Notes: generated by a model from the letters alone, not told the origin. A stretch of 6,691 bases of DNA from an uncultured Macromonas sp. (GCA_946481585.1 CAMLOF010000165.1:1-6691), one strand, 5' to 3'; positions 1 through 6,112 are shown, counted from the stretch's first letter. Translations and numbers: made by a program.

Positions 1-938
1 AAGGCGCTGGTCGGGTCGGTCTGGAAGGCCTTGCTGTAGGCCTCCAGCGAGTCCTTGCCCACGGCCACGCCGCAGGGGTTGGCGTGCTTCACGATCACGC
101 AGGCAGGCGCGTCAAAGCTCTTGACGCATTCCCAGGCGGCGTCGGCATCGGCAATGTTGTTGTAGGACAGTTCCTTGCCCTGCAATTGCTCGGCCGTGAC
201 CAGCGAGCCGGGGGCGGGGTACAGATCGCGGTAGAAAGCGGCCTGCTGGTGCGGGTTCTCGCCGTAACGCAGGTCCTGCAGCTTGACGAAACGGCCGTTG
301 CTCTGGCCGGGGAAGGTCAGGCGCTGCGGCGCGGCTTCACCGGCGGGCACGCCAGCGCTCAGGTCGATGGCGGATAGGTAGTCGCTGATGGCGGCGTCGT
401 AGTTGCTGATGCGGTTGAACGCGGCCACGGCCAGCTTGAAGCGGGTCGCGTCACCCACCTTGCCACCGGCCTTCAGTTCGGCCACCACTTCGGCGTACTG
501 GCTGGCGTCGGTCAGCACGGCCACGTCTTTCCAGTTCTTGGCGGCGGAACGCACCATGGCCGGGCCACCAATGTCGATGTTCTCGATGGCGTCGGCCAGC
601 GTGCAACCGGCCTTGGCCACGGTGGCCTCGAACGGGTAGAGGTTGACGACCAGGATGTCGATGGTACCGATGCCATGCTCCTTGAGCGCAGCCATGTGCT
701 CAGGCAGGTCTCGGCGGGCCAGCAGGCCACCGTGCACCATGGGGTGCAGGGTCTTCACGCGGCCGTCCAGCATTTCGGGGAAGCCGGTGACCTCGGCCAC
801 CTCGGTGACCGGCAGGCCGTTGTCGGCCAGCAGCTTGGCGGTGCCGCCCGTGGAGATGAGCTGCACCCCCAGGGCGTGCAGGTCGCGCGCCAGGTCGAGC
901 ACGCCGGTTTTGTCGGAGACCGAAAGAAGAGCTTTCAT
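1..938 (-). CDS. purH: PurH, bifunctional AICAR transformylase / IMP cyclohydrolase (5' part, truncated by window edge)
   Basis: PurH catalyses the last two steps of de novo IMP synthesis: formyl transfer from 10-formyl-THF to AICAR, then ring closure of FAICAR. It is cytosolic. The ATG is at 938-936 and 312 codons are present of about 525 usual for the family; the rest lies beyond position 1. The N-terminal MGS-like IMP cyclohydrolase domain (about residues 1-195) shows SVSDKTG (6-12), STGGT (29-33), [14 protein letters not shown] (53-66) and ENIDIGGP (119-126). The transformylase domain begins near residue 200 with LRYGENPHQ (223-231). The catalytic Lys-His pair follows at K284-H285 in KHANPCG. 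The frame is open with no damage. The gene lies 59 nt downstream of fis on the same strand, so it is probably co-transcribed with dusB-fis. No clear Shine-Dalgarno precedes the ATG, but the [12 protein letters not shown] start is typical of the family. Confidence 0.97.
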   Translation of the reverse strand, partial: MKALLSVSDKTGVLDLARDLHALGVQLISTGGTAKLLADNGLPVTEVAEVTGFPEMLDGRVKTLHPMVHGGLLARRDLPEHMAALKEHGIGTIDILVVNLYPFEATVAKAGCTLADAIENIDIGGPAMVRSAAKNWKDVAVLTDASQYAEVVAELKAGGKVGDATRFKLAVAAFNRISNYDAAISDYLSAIDLSAGVPAGEAAPQRLTFPGQSNGRFVKLQDLRYGENPHQQAAFYRDLYPAPGSLVTAEQLQGKELSYNNIADADAAWECVKSFDAPACVIVKHANPCGVAVGKDSLEAYSKAFQTDPTSA

Positions 939-997
939 GGAGTCGAGGTCAAAGAGTGAAGAAAAGGGTTGAGTGGGTAGGCTGCTTCAGGGCCGCT

Positions 998-1234
998 TCA
1001 GTCCAGCATGCCGTGGTCGAGCAGCTTCTTGCGCAGCGTGTTGCGGTTCAGGCCCAGCCACTGGGCGGCACGTGACTGGTTGTGCTGGGCTTGCGCCATC
1101 ACCACCTCCAGCAAGGGTTTTTCCACGGCACGCATCAGCATGTCGTGCATGTTGGCGGGTTCGGTGCCGTCCAGGTCGCTGAAATAGGCTTCAATGTTGG
1201 CCCGCACACAGTCGGGCAGGGTCTGGTTGCTCAT
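998..1234 (-). CDS. fis: Fis family nucleoid-associated DNA-binding protein (short form)
   Basis: The gene encodes a 78-residue protein that aligns from residue 6 to the end with residues 27-98 of E. coli Fis. Fis is a homodimeric DNA-bending nucleoid protein active in fast growth. The core helices A/B (about residues 6-50, with VEKPLLEVVM at 37-46) form the dimer. The helix-turn-helix covers NQSRAAQWLGLNRNTLRKKL (52-71). The DNA-contacting positions of E. coli Fis are kept: N52, S54 (Thr in E. coli), R55, N63, R64, T66, R68 and K69. The roughly 20 N-terminal residues that form the mobile beta-hairpin arms in E. coli, which contact Hin/Gin recombinases, are absent. The start ATG overlaps the dusB stop (ATGA, 1234-1231), so translation is probably coupled. 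dusB-fis is the classic enterobacterial operon. The assignment is strong; targets in this organism are unknown. Confidence 0.95.
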   Translation of the reverse strand: MSNQTLPDCVRANIEAYFSDLDGTEPANMHDMLMRAVEKPLLEVVMAQAQHNQSRAAQWLGLNRNTLRKKLLDHGMLD

Positions 1235-2241
1235 GCGGCCAGTTTCCAGGGTTCGTTTGTGGTGTTGTCAAAGAAGTCGCGCACGCACGCCAGCTGTTCC
1301 TCGCAGCTTTCGATGCGGTTGATGTGCTCGCGAAACAGAGCAATACGCGCCGCGTCCCCAGGCAGGGCGCGGGCGTACCAGCCCAGGTGCTTGCGCGCGG
1401 TTCGCACGCCGGTGTACTCGCCATAAAGCGTGTAGTGGTCGTGCAGGTGTTCCAGCATCCAGCCCTGCAACTCCTGGGGGGTGGGCGGCGGCAGCTCCAG
1501 ACCAGTGGCCAGGAAGTGCGCCACCTCGCGGAACAGCCAGGGCCTGCCCTGCGCCGCGCGCCCAATCATGATGGCGTCGCAACCCGTATGGGCCAGCACC
1601 TCTGCAGCCTTGTGCGGGCTGTCGATGTCGCCATTGGCCACCACGGGAATCGACACGCTGGCCTTGATGGCGGCCACCGTGTCGTGCTCGGCCACGCCTT
1701 TGTAGCCCTGCTCGCGTGTGCGGCCATGCACCGTGAGCATCTGCACGCCCGCCGATTCGGCAGCATGCGCCAACACAGGCGCGTTCTTGGCCGACTGGCA
1801 CCAGCCGGTGCGCATCTTGAGCGTCACGGGCACACCGTGGGGCTGGCATGCAGCCACCACGGCCTCCACGATTTCCATGGCCAGGGCCTCGTCCTGCATC
1901 AATGCAGAACCTGCCCACTTGTTGCACACCTTCTTGGCCGGGCAACCCATGTTGATGTCGATGATCTGCGCACCACGATCGATGTTGTAGCGCGCGGCAT
2001 CGGCCATCATCTCGGCGTCGGTGCCCGCAATCTGCACGGCGATGGGCCCAGGTTCACCCTCGTGGTTGGCCCGGCGCGACGTTTTGAGGCTGTCGCGCAG
2101 GTCTGGCCGCGAAGTGACCATCTCGCTCACCGCGTAGCCCGCACCCAGCTGTTTGCACAGCCTGCGGAACGGCCGGTCCGTCACCCCCGCCATGGGGGCG
2201 ACGAACAGCGTGTTCGGCAAGGTGTACGGGCCAATGCGCAT
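1231..2241 (-). CDS. dusB: tRNA-dihydrouridine synthase B (DusB)
   Basis: This is an FMN- and NADPH-dependent enzyme that reduces uridine to dihydrouridine in the tRNA D-loop (U17 in E. coli DusB). It has 336 residues, near the usual 320-340. The TIM barrel opens with PYTLPNTLFVAPMAGVTDRP (5-24), containing the FMN-binding APMAG. The catalytic cysteine is C100 in NMGCPAKKV, the same number as in E. coli. Other flavin or substrate residues are Q70, K142 in LKMRTGW, H172 in VHGRT, NGDI (203-206) and IGRAAQGRPW (226-235). The C-terminal helical RNA-binding domain carries GVRTARKHLGWY (278-289). I chose the ATG at 2241 because MRIGPYTLPN matches the family start. The frame stays open to a TTG at 2364, but that 41-residue extension looks unrelated and would run across the yqaA start. 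It is first in the dusB-fis-purH cluster, with a hairpin in its leader. Confidence 0.96.
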   Translation of the reverse strand: MRIGPYTLPNTLFVAPMAGVTDRPFRRLCKQLGAGYAVSEMVTSRPDLRDSLKTSRRANHEGEPGPIAVQIAGTDAEMMADAARYNIDRGAQIIDINMGCPAKKVCNKWAGSALMQDEALAMEIVEAVVAACQPHGVPVTLKMRTGWCQSAKNAPVLAHAAESAGVQMLTVHGRTREQGYKGVAEHDTVAAIKASVSIPVVANGDIDSPHKAAEVLAHTGCDAIMIGRAAQGRPWLFREVAHFLATGLELPPPTPQELQGWMLEHLHDHYTLYGEYTGVRTARKHLGWYARALPGDAARIALFREHINRIESCEEQLACVRDFFDNTTNEPWKLAA

Positions 2242-2267
2242 TGGAGAGGGCTGCAAAAAAAGCAAAG

Positions 2268-2305
2268 AAAAAAACGCCAAACCCGCAACGGAGGCGGGCT
2301 GGGCG
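2268..2305 (-). terminator. Terminator-shaped hairpin in the dusB leader (possible attenuator)
   Basis: Read on the minus strand, the stem is CGCC (2305-2302), an internal CAG/TTT mismatch, CCCGC (2298-2294), a 7-nt loop, GCGGG (2286-2282) and GGCG (2278-2275). A run of seven T follows directly (2274-2268), and another T-rich stretch lies further on. This is the form of a Rho-independent terminator. It sits between the candidate dusB promoter and the dusB ATG, and no minus-strand gene ends upstream of it. It could therefore attenuate the dusB operon. Its action is inferred only from shape. Confidence 0.5.
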
Positions 2306-2336
2306 ACAGGTCTTTGGATGCTGAAAAAGTGGGCAG

Positions 2337-2364
2337 ATTGTAGCGCGCCTATACTGCCCGGCAA
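2337..2364 (-). promoter_or_regulatory. Candidate sigma70 promoter for dusB-fis-purH
   Basis: On the minus strand a TTGCCG -35 box (2364-2359) is followed after 16 bp by a TACAAT -10 box (2342-2337). Transcription would begin near 2330, giving a leader of about 90 nt that contains the terminator-shaped hairpin at 2305-2268. The -35 box overlaps the yqaA start codon. No competing minus-strand promoter of similar quality is visible in this gap. Confidence 0.5.
2350..2355 (+). promoter_or_regulatory. Candidate -10 box for yqaA (possibly leaderless)
   Basis: A TATACT hexamer ends 8 bp before the yqaA ATG. If used, transcription would start within about 1-3 nt of the start codon. No good -35 box lies 16-18 bp upstream. 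No Shine-Dalgarno precedes the ATG, which fits a leaderless mRNA but does not prove one. The box lies inside the spacer of the opposing dusB promoter. Confidence 0.3.
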
Positions 2365-2849
2365 TGGAAACTTGGTTGTGGTCCTTGCTGGAGACTTTGA
2401 GCCTGCCGCAATACGGGCTGAGCACAGTCTTCGTCGTCGCCTTCATTTCCGCGACGCTCCTGCCCATGGGCTCTGAGCCCGTCGTCTTCGGCCTCATCAA
2501 GCTCAACCCCGAGCTGTTCTGGCCCGCCATTCTGGTGGCCACTGCGGGCAACACGCTGGGCGGTGCGGTCAGCTGGGCCATGGGCTATGGCGCGCACCGC
2601 GCCATTGACAAGGCACGTGGCTCCCCCACACACCTCAAGGCGTTGGACTGGTTGCAACGCTTCGGCCCCAAGGCCTGCCTGCTGAGCTGGCTGCCCGCCG
2701 TGGGCGACCCGCTGTGCGCGGTGGCGGGCTGGTTGAAGTTCCCCATCCTGCCCTGCATGGCCTACATGGCCGTGGGCAAGTTCCTGCGTTACGTGACGAT
2801 GACCGCCGCACTGCTGTGGTTGTTCCCAGGTGGGTTGCACCTGGGTTGA
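2364..2849 (+). CDS. yqaA: YqaA family small membrane protein (DedA/VTT superfamily)
   Basis: The gene encodes a 161-residue inner-membrane protein that matches my recollection of E. coli YqaA (about 142 residues) along most of its length. Shared landmarks are SATLLPMGSEPV (29-40), GNTLGG (62-67), LKALDWLQRFGPKACLLSWL (91-110), PAVGDPLCAVAGWL (111-124) and GKFLRY (138-143). Hydrophobic segments lie at about 18-42, 50-73, 103-125 and 130-155. The WLPAVGDPLC region resembles the re-entrant loop motif of DedA/VTT proteins, a superfamily linked to lipid or lipid-carrier movement across the membrane. The specific substrate of YqaA is not known to me. The gene is divergent from dusB and ends 18 bp from the convergent receiver gene. 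No Shine-Dalgarno is visible; the next in-frame ATG (residue 35) would delete the first membrane segment, so the ATG at 2364 is kept. Confidence 0.88.
   Translation: METWLWSLLETLSLPQYGLSTVFVVAFISATLLPMGSEPVVFGLIKLNPELFWPAILVATAGNTLGGAVSWAMGYGAHRAIDKARGSPTHLKALDWLQRFGPKACLLSWLPAVGDPLCAVAGWLKFPILPCMAYMAVGKFLRYVTMTAALLWLFPGGLHLG
2825..2845 (+). terminator. Hairpin at the 3' end of yqaA (weak terminator candidate)
   Basis: A perfect 7-bp stem, CCCAGGT (2825-2831) and ACCTGGG (2839-2845), encloses a 7-nt loop. It lies inside the last codons of yqaA, ending just before the TGA at 2847-2849. Only TTGATTC follows, so it is a poor intrinsic terminator on the plus strand. The minus-strand flank has no T run. 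It may still mark the boundary between the two convergent genes. Confidence 0.3.
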
Positions 2850-2867
2850 TTCAAACCAAAGAAGGCG

Positions 2868-3551
2868 TCAGTCTGCCGCGGTTGCGGCGCTTGCAGGGGG
2901 AATGAGGTGCTTGAGCGCGTCTTCGATGAGCGCGGGCAGTTCCTGCACCAAACGCGGCTTGTGCACCACCGAAACGTCCTGCAGCGCAAAGGCGTAGGGC
3001 GCGCGCTGGTCTTCGTCCAGACCCGTCAGCACGATCAACTTGCACTGGCCAAACAGCGCATGGCGGCGCAGGCCGGTGATCATCGTCGCGCCGTCAATGC
3101 CGGGCAGCAGGATGTCCACAATAATCAGATCCGGCTGCAGGTGGCCGAACGACACCAGACCCGTGATGCCGTCGTCGGCAATGTGAAGATCGACACTTGG
3201 GTACTTCTGCTTGACCAGCATGGACACCAGGTTCTGAAAATGCGAGGAATCCTCGATCAGCAGAATGCGGGGAATGTGCACACCCGAGCGGCGGCGGCCG
3301 CCACGCTCAGCACCTGCGCCGCCATGCAAGGCGGCCACGCCAGTGACGCCTGCGCGGCTACCCTGAATCCAGCGCTCCAGGGATTCACGTGTGATGCGGC
3401 GGTGACCGCCAGGCGTTTTCCAGGCCTGCAGGTCACCTCGGTCCACCATGAGCTGGACCGAACGCACGGCCATGCCCAGGATCTTGGCCACTTCCAGCGT
3501 GGTGTAGTAGCTGGCTGAAGACATGTCGGCGGTGGTGGGATTCTTGTTCAT
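2868..3551 (-). CDS. Response regulator with N-terminal MerR/excisionase-type helix-turn-helix and C-terminal receiver domain
   Basis: The 227-residue protein has two parts. Residues 15-63 form a winged helix-turn-helix of the excisionase/MerR-like type: YYTTLEVAKILGMAVRSVQL (15-34) and the wing KTPGGHRRI (45-53). A Gly/Arg-rich linker (about 64-92) leads to a CheY-like receiver (93-215). The receiver has all core residues: acidic pair E100-D101, phospho-acceptor D146 in IIVDILLPGIDG, T176 in VLTG and K198 in HKP. The usual aromatic switch residue three positions before the Lys is V195. The order is unusual, since classical response regulators place the receiver first. It probably acts as a phosphorylation-controlled DNA-binding regulator; no histidine kinase is nearby. 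The ATG at 3551 is used; ATG 3524 (residue 10) is an alternative that keeps both domains. Neither has a clear Shine-Dalgarno. Confidence 0.87.
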   Translation of the reverse strand: MNKNPTTADMSSASYYTTLEVAKILGMAVRSVQLMVDRGDLQAWKTPGGHRRITRESLERWIQGSRAGVTGVAALHGGAGAERGGRRRSGVHIPRILLIEDSSHFQNLVSMLVKQKYPSVDLHIADDGITGLVSFGHLQPDLIIVDILLPGIDGATMITGLRRHALFGQCKLIVLTGLDEDQRAPYAFALQDVSVVHKPRLVQELPALIEDALKHLIPPASAATAAD

Positions 3552-3564
3552 GGAAGCGATTTTG

Positions 3565-3592
3565 CAACAAATCTCACATTGACCACAACAAA
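3565..3592. repeat. Direct repeat CAACAAA spaced 21 bp, upstream of the receiver gene
   Basis: CAACAAA occurs at 3565-3571 and again at 3586-3592, exactly 21 bp apart or about two helical turns. On the minus strand these read TTTGTTG, 14-40 bp upstream of the ATG at 3551. They could be a tandem regulator site. The local AT-rich composition makes chance possible. Confidence 0.35.
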
Positions 3593-3616
3593 AAAGTTTT
3601 TACCAGTTCGCCGCAA

Positions 3617-3646
3617 GGGCATCCACCTTCATCAGGTGAAATGCCC
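3617..3646. other. Strong interrupted hairpin between the DUF1415 gene and the receiver gene
   Basis: Arms GGGCAT (3617-3622) and ATGCCC (3641-3646) enclose an inner stem CACCT (3624-3628) / AGGTG (3634-3638) with a 5-nt loop. One unpaired base on one side faces two on the other, giving 11 pairs in all. On the minus strand it starts 37 nt after the DUF1415 stop codon. No T run follows directly in either direction, so it is not a canonical intrinsic terminator. It may be a processed 3' end, a Rho-dependent end or a regulatory structure. Confidence 0.45.
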
Positions 3647-3683
3647 CGCCAAAATCGCTAGGCATGCGTAACAAACAGTAAAT

Positions 3684-4259
3684 TCAACGGGAAGCCATGC
3701 GCTTGGCCCACCCGTCCCTGCCCAATTCACGCAAGGTGCGCAGGTTGCGCTCCACGATCTCCTCGGCGCTGTCACCCGATGCCACCGCACGCTCCACGCT
3801 TTCCTCGCGCAGCAGATGCAGCGTGGGGTAAGGAGCACGGTTGGTGAAATTGGTCACGTCGTCCGCTTCCACGCCCTCGAACACGAACTCGGGGTGGAAA
3901 TGAGCAACCTGTATCACCCCTTCCAGTTCGTGCTCGTCCACCACCTCGTCCACAACGTTCAAGAAATCGTTGAAAACGAAAAAGTCGGGGAACAGTGTGG
4001 GGTGCACGAGCAAGGTGGTGTCCACCTGCTCGGCTGGCGTGTCGCGCAGAAATTCCAGTTCGCTGTCCAGATCGTCCAGGAAGGCATCCAGGTGGCGCGC
4101 GTGGCTGACCACGATGCGCACCTGGTTCTTCACATAGACCGACTTGGCAAACGGGCACAGGTTCAGGCCGATCACGGCTTCCTCGATCCAGCGGCGCATG
4201 TCCGCCAGAACCTGCTCATCCGCCGGGGGCTGCGGCAAAGCTTTGTCGGTCATGCTCAT
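3684..4259 (-). CDS. DUF1415 family protein, function unknown
   Basis: The 191-residue protein fits the DUF1415 family as I know it. It is cytosolic, with no signal peptide or membrane segment. Recognisable blocks are NLCPFAK (33-39), with a cysteine at 35; the acidic VVDEVVDEHELEG (102-114); HFHPEF (120-125); and NRAPYPTLHLLREES (140-154). The conserved Cys, His and acidic residues could suit metal or nucleotide binding, but I know of no established function and assign none. The start is ambiguous: GTG 4262, ATG 4259 and ATG 4253 are in frame and only three codons apart. ATG 4259 overlaps the ettA stop as TGATG, which points to translational coupling. It is the second gene of an ettA-DUF1415 unit. 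The stop is TGA at 3686-3684. Confidence 0.88.
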   Translation of the reverse strand: MSMTDKALPQPPADEQVLADMRRWIEEAVIGLNLCPFAKSVYVKNQVRIVVSHARHLDAFLDDLDSELEFLRDTPAEQVDTTLLVHPTLFPDFFVFNDFLNVVDEVVDEHELEGVIQVAHFHPEFVFEGVEADDVTNFTNRAPYPTLHLLREESVERAVASGDSAEEIVERNLRTLRELGRDGWAKRMASR

Positions 4260-5923
4260 CACTTCAACGACTTGAAGCGGGCACGCTTGGGCCGCGCGCC
4301 CTCCTCACCCAGGCGCTTCTTCTTGTCAGCTTCGTACTCGGTGAAGTTGCCGTCGAAGAAATACCACTGCGAGTCGCCCTCGCAGGCCAGGATGTGCGTA
4401 CAGATACGGTCGAGGAACCAGCGGTCGTGCGAGATGACCATGGCCGAGCCTGCAAACTCCAGCAGCGCCTCTTCCAGCGCGCGCAGGGTTTCCACGTCCA
4501 GGTCGTTGGAGGGTTCGTCCAGCATCAGCACGTTACCGCCCTGGGCCAGCGTTTTGGCCAGGTGCAAGCGGCCGCGCTCACCGCCTGAAAGATTGCCCAC
4601 CAGCTTCTGCTGGTCGTTGCCCTTGAAGTTGAAGCGGCCGATATAGGCACGGCTGGGCATCACAAACTTGCCCACCACAATGTTGTCCAACCCGCCAGAC
4701 ACGTCTTCCCACACGGTCTTGCTGCCGTCCAGGCTTTCGCGGCTCTGGTCCACAAACGCCAGCTTGGCGGTCTGGCCGATGATGACTTCACCGGAATCCG
4801 GCGTTTCCACGCCCTGGATCATGCGGAACAGGGTGGATTTACCGGCGCCGTTGGGGCCGATGATGCCGACAATCGCGCCCGGCGGCACCGAGAAGCTCAG
4901 GTTGTCGATCAGCAGGCGGTCGCCGAAGGACTTGCTGACGTTCTTGAATTCGATGACCTGGTTGCCCAGGCGGTCTGCCACGGGGATGAATATCTCGTTG
5001 GTCTCGTTGCGCTTCTGGTAGTCAACGTCGCTCAGTTCCTCGAAGCGGGCCAGACGCGCCTTGCTCTTGGCCTGGCGGCCCTTGGCGTTGGAACGCACCC
5101 ACTTCAATTCTTCCTTCATGGCCTTGGTGCGGGCGTCTTCGCTCTTTTGCTCAGACTCCAGGCGGCGCTCCTTCTGGTCCAGCCAGTCGGAATAGTTGCC
5201 TTTGTAGGGAATGCCATGGCCGCGGTCGAGTTCCAGAATCCACTCGGCGGCGTTGTCCAGGAAGTAGCGATCGTGGGTGATGGCCACCACGGTGCCGGGG
5301 AAGCGTTGCAGGAACTGTTCCAGCCAGTTGACGCTTTCGGCATCCAGGTGGTTGGTGGGTTCGTCGAGCAGCAGCATGTCGGGCTTGCTCAGCAACAGGC
5401 GGCACAAGGCCACGCGGCGCTTTTCACCCCCCGACAGGTTCTTGATGATGGCATCCCACGGCGGCAGGTTCAGCGCGTCAGCAGCCAGTTCCAGTTGCAG
5501 ATCGGCATTCTCGGAGCCCGACGCAGCAATGATCGCCTCCAGCTCGGCCTGCTCGGCGGCCAGGGCATCAAAGTCGGCATCGGGTTCAGCGTAGGCGGCA
5601 TAGACCTCTTCCAGCCGCTGCTTGGCCGCCAACGCACCACCAATGCCCTCTTCCACGGCCTGGCGCACGGTCTGCTCGGGAGAGAGTTGCGGTTCCTGCG
5701 GCAGGTATCCGATCTTGATACCCGGCATGGCGACGGCTTCGCCCTCGATCTCCTTGTCGATGCCTGCCATGATCTTGAGCAGTGTCGATTTGCCAGAGCC
5801 GTTCAGGCCGAGCACACCGATCTTGGCACCAGGGAAGAAGCTGATGGAAACGTCCTTCAAGATCTGCCGCTTGGGCGGCACGGTCTTGGTGACACGGTTC
5901 ATGGAAAAGACGTATTGGGCCAT
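4259..5923 (-). CDS. ettA: EttA, energy-dependent translational throttle protein (ABC-F ATPase)
   Basis: EttA is a ribosome-binding ABC-F protein that sits in the E site and gates the first elongation cycle according to ATP/ADP level. This copy has 554 residues (E. coli 555). The first ABC domain has Walker [10 protein letters not shown] (39-47), signature LSGGE (163-167), Walker B with catalytic E188 in [11 protein letters not shown], and H217. The charged linker (about 244-325, with [20 protein letters not shown] at 274-293) is the P-site tRNA interaction arm. The second domain has Walker [10 protein letters not shown] (356-364), LSGGE (445-449), Walker B with E470 in [11 protein letters not shown], and H499. 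Both catalytic glutamates have the E. coli numbers. A basic tail ends the protein. The ATG at 5923 ([11 protein letters not shown]) matches the family; the in-frame extension to a GTG at 6007 reads through the leader hairpin and is rejected. Its stop overlaps the downstream DUF1415 start. Confidence 0.97.
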   Translation of the reverse strand: MAQYVFSMNRVTKTVPPKRQILKDVSISFFPGAKIGVLGLNGSGKSTLLKIMAGIDKEIEGEAVAMPGIKIGYLPQEPQLSPEQTVRQAVEEGIGGALAAKQRLEEVYAAYAEPDADFDALAAEQAELEAIIAASGSENADLQLELAADALNLPPWDAIIKNLSGGEKRRVALCRLLLSKPDMLLLDEPTNHLDAESVNWLEQFLQRFPGTVVAITHDRYFLDNAAEWILELDRGHGIPYKGNYSDWLDQKERRLESEQKSEDARTKAMKEELKWVRSNAKGRQAKSKARLARFEELSDVDYQKRNETNEIFIPVADRLGNQVIEFKNVSKSFGDRLLIDNLSFSVPPGAIVGIIGPNGAGKSTLFRMIQGVETPDSGEVIIGQTAKLAFVDQSRESLDGSKTVWEDVSGGLDNIVVGKFVMPSRAYIGRFNFKGNDQQKLVGNLSGGERGRLHLAKTLAQGGNVLMLDEPSNDLDVETLRALEEALLEFAGSAMVISHDRWFLDRICTHILACEGDSQWYFFDGNFTEYEADKKKRLGEEGARPKRARFKSLK

Positions 5924-5945
5924 TTTGTACGTATAAAAAGACAGG

Positions 5946-5961
5946 GCGCCCGAATGGGCGC
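5946..5961 (-). other. GC hairpin in the ettA leader
   Basis: GCGCCC (5961-5956 on the minus strand), loop ATTC and GGGCGC (5951-5946) form a perfect 6-bp stem. CCTGTC and then TTTTT (5939-5935) follow, so it resembles a terminator with a spaced U-tract. It begins only a few nucleotides after the start point predicted from the extended -10 box, so it could instead be a 5'-terminal stabilising stem-loop on the ettA mRNA. It lies 22 nt before the ATG. Confidence 0.45.
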
Positions 5962-5971
5962 TCAAACGTGG

Positions 5972-5980
5972 ATTATCCCA
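5972..5980 (-). promoter_or_regulatory. Candidate extended -10 promoter for ettA
   Basis: On the minus strand TGG followed by GATAAT (5980-5972) fits the extended -10 pattern TGn-TATAAT with one mismatch in the hexamer. No good -35 box lies 17 bp upstream, which extended -10 promoters can tolerate. Transcription would start near 5965 and give a leader of about 40 nt for ettA-DUF1415. Confidence 0.45.
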
Positions 5981-6034
5981 GTATGCGACAATGCACGTGT
6001 TGCGCACCTTCAGTCAGTGCCACATCAGCGCCTT

Positions 6035-6047
6035 GCTGGGGCCCAGC
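6035..6047. other. Dyad GCTGGG-G-CCCAGC
   Basis: This is a perfect 13-bp dyad with 6-bp arms (6035-6040 and 6042-6047) around one central base. It directly abuts the palindrome at 6048-6061. In RNA it could form only a 5-bp stem with a 3-nt loop. Its role is unknown; protein binding to DNA is one option. Confidence 0.35.
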
Positions 6048-6061
6048 TTGCCAACTGGCAA
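6048..6061. promoter_or_regulatory. Palindrome TTGCCAACTGGCAA (possible operator, copy 1)
   Basis: The 14-bp element has perfect 6-bp arms TTGCCA and TGGCAA around a central AC. A near-copy lies 65 bp downstream. The shared TTGCCA-AY-TGGCAM pattern and the position between divergent promoters suggest an operator for a dimeric regulator. The regulator is unknown. Confidence 0.45.
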
Positions 6062-6112
6062 CGTCGGATCAGCCCACCTTTTCAAGACCCATCTGCCCCC
6101 TTGACTGGCCTG

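Noticed and set aside
1324..2343. 339-codon plus-strand open frame antisense to dusB
   Set aside because: It is a shadow of dusB with His/Gln/Arg-rich non-protein-like composition and no recognisable motif.
2242..2364. N-terminal extension of dusB to a TTG codon
   Set aside because: The extra 41 residues are not part of the Dus fold and would be encoded by the promoter, the hairpin and the poly-T stretch.
3559..3591. TTGTGG-18 bp-CAAAAT promoter for the receiver gene (minus strand)
   Set aside because: Both hexamers match consensus poorly and the start point would fall on the ATG. It is too weak to list.
5924..6007. N-terminal extension of ettA to a GTG codon
   Set aside because: The family starts at MAQYVFSM. 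The extension reads through the candidate promoter and the leader hairpin.
5981..6007. Imperfect inverted repeat around CACGTG near 5993-5998
   Set aside because: The flanking arms pair only with mismatches and bulges; it does not stand out from background.
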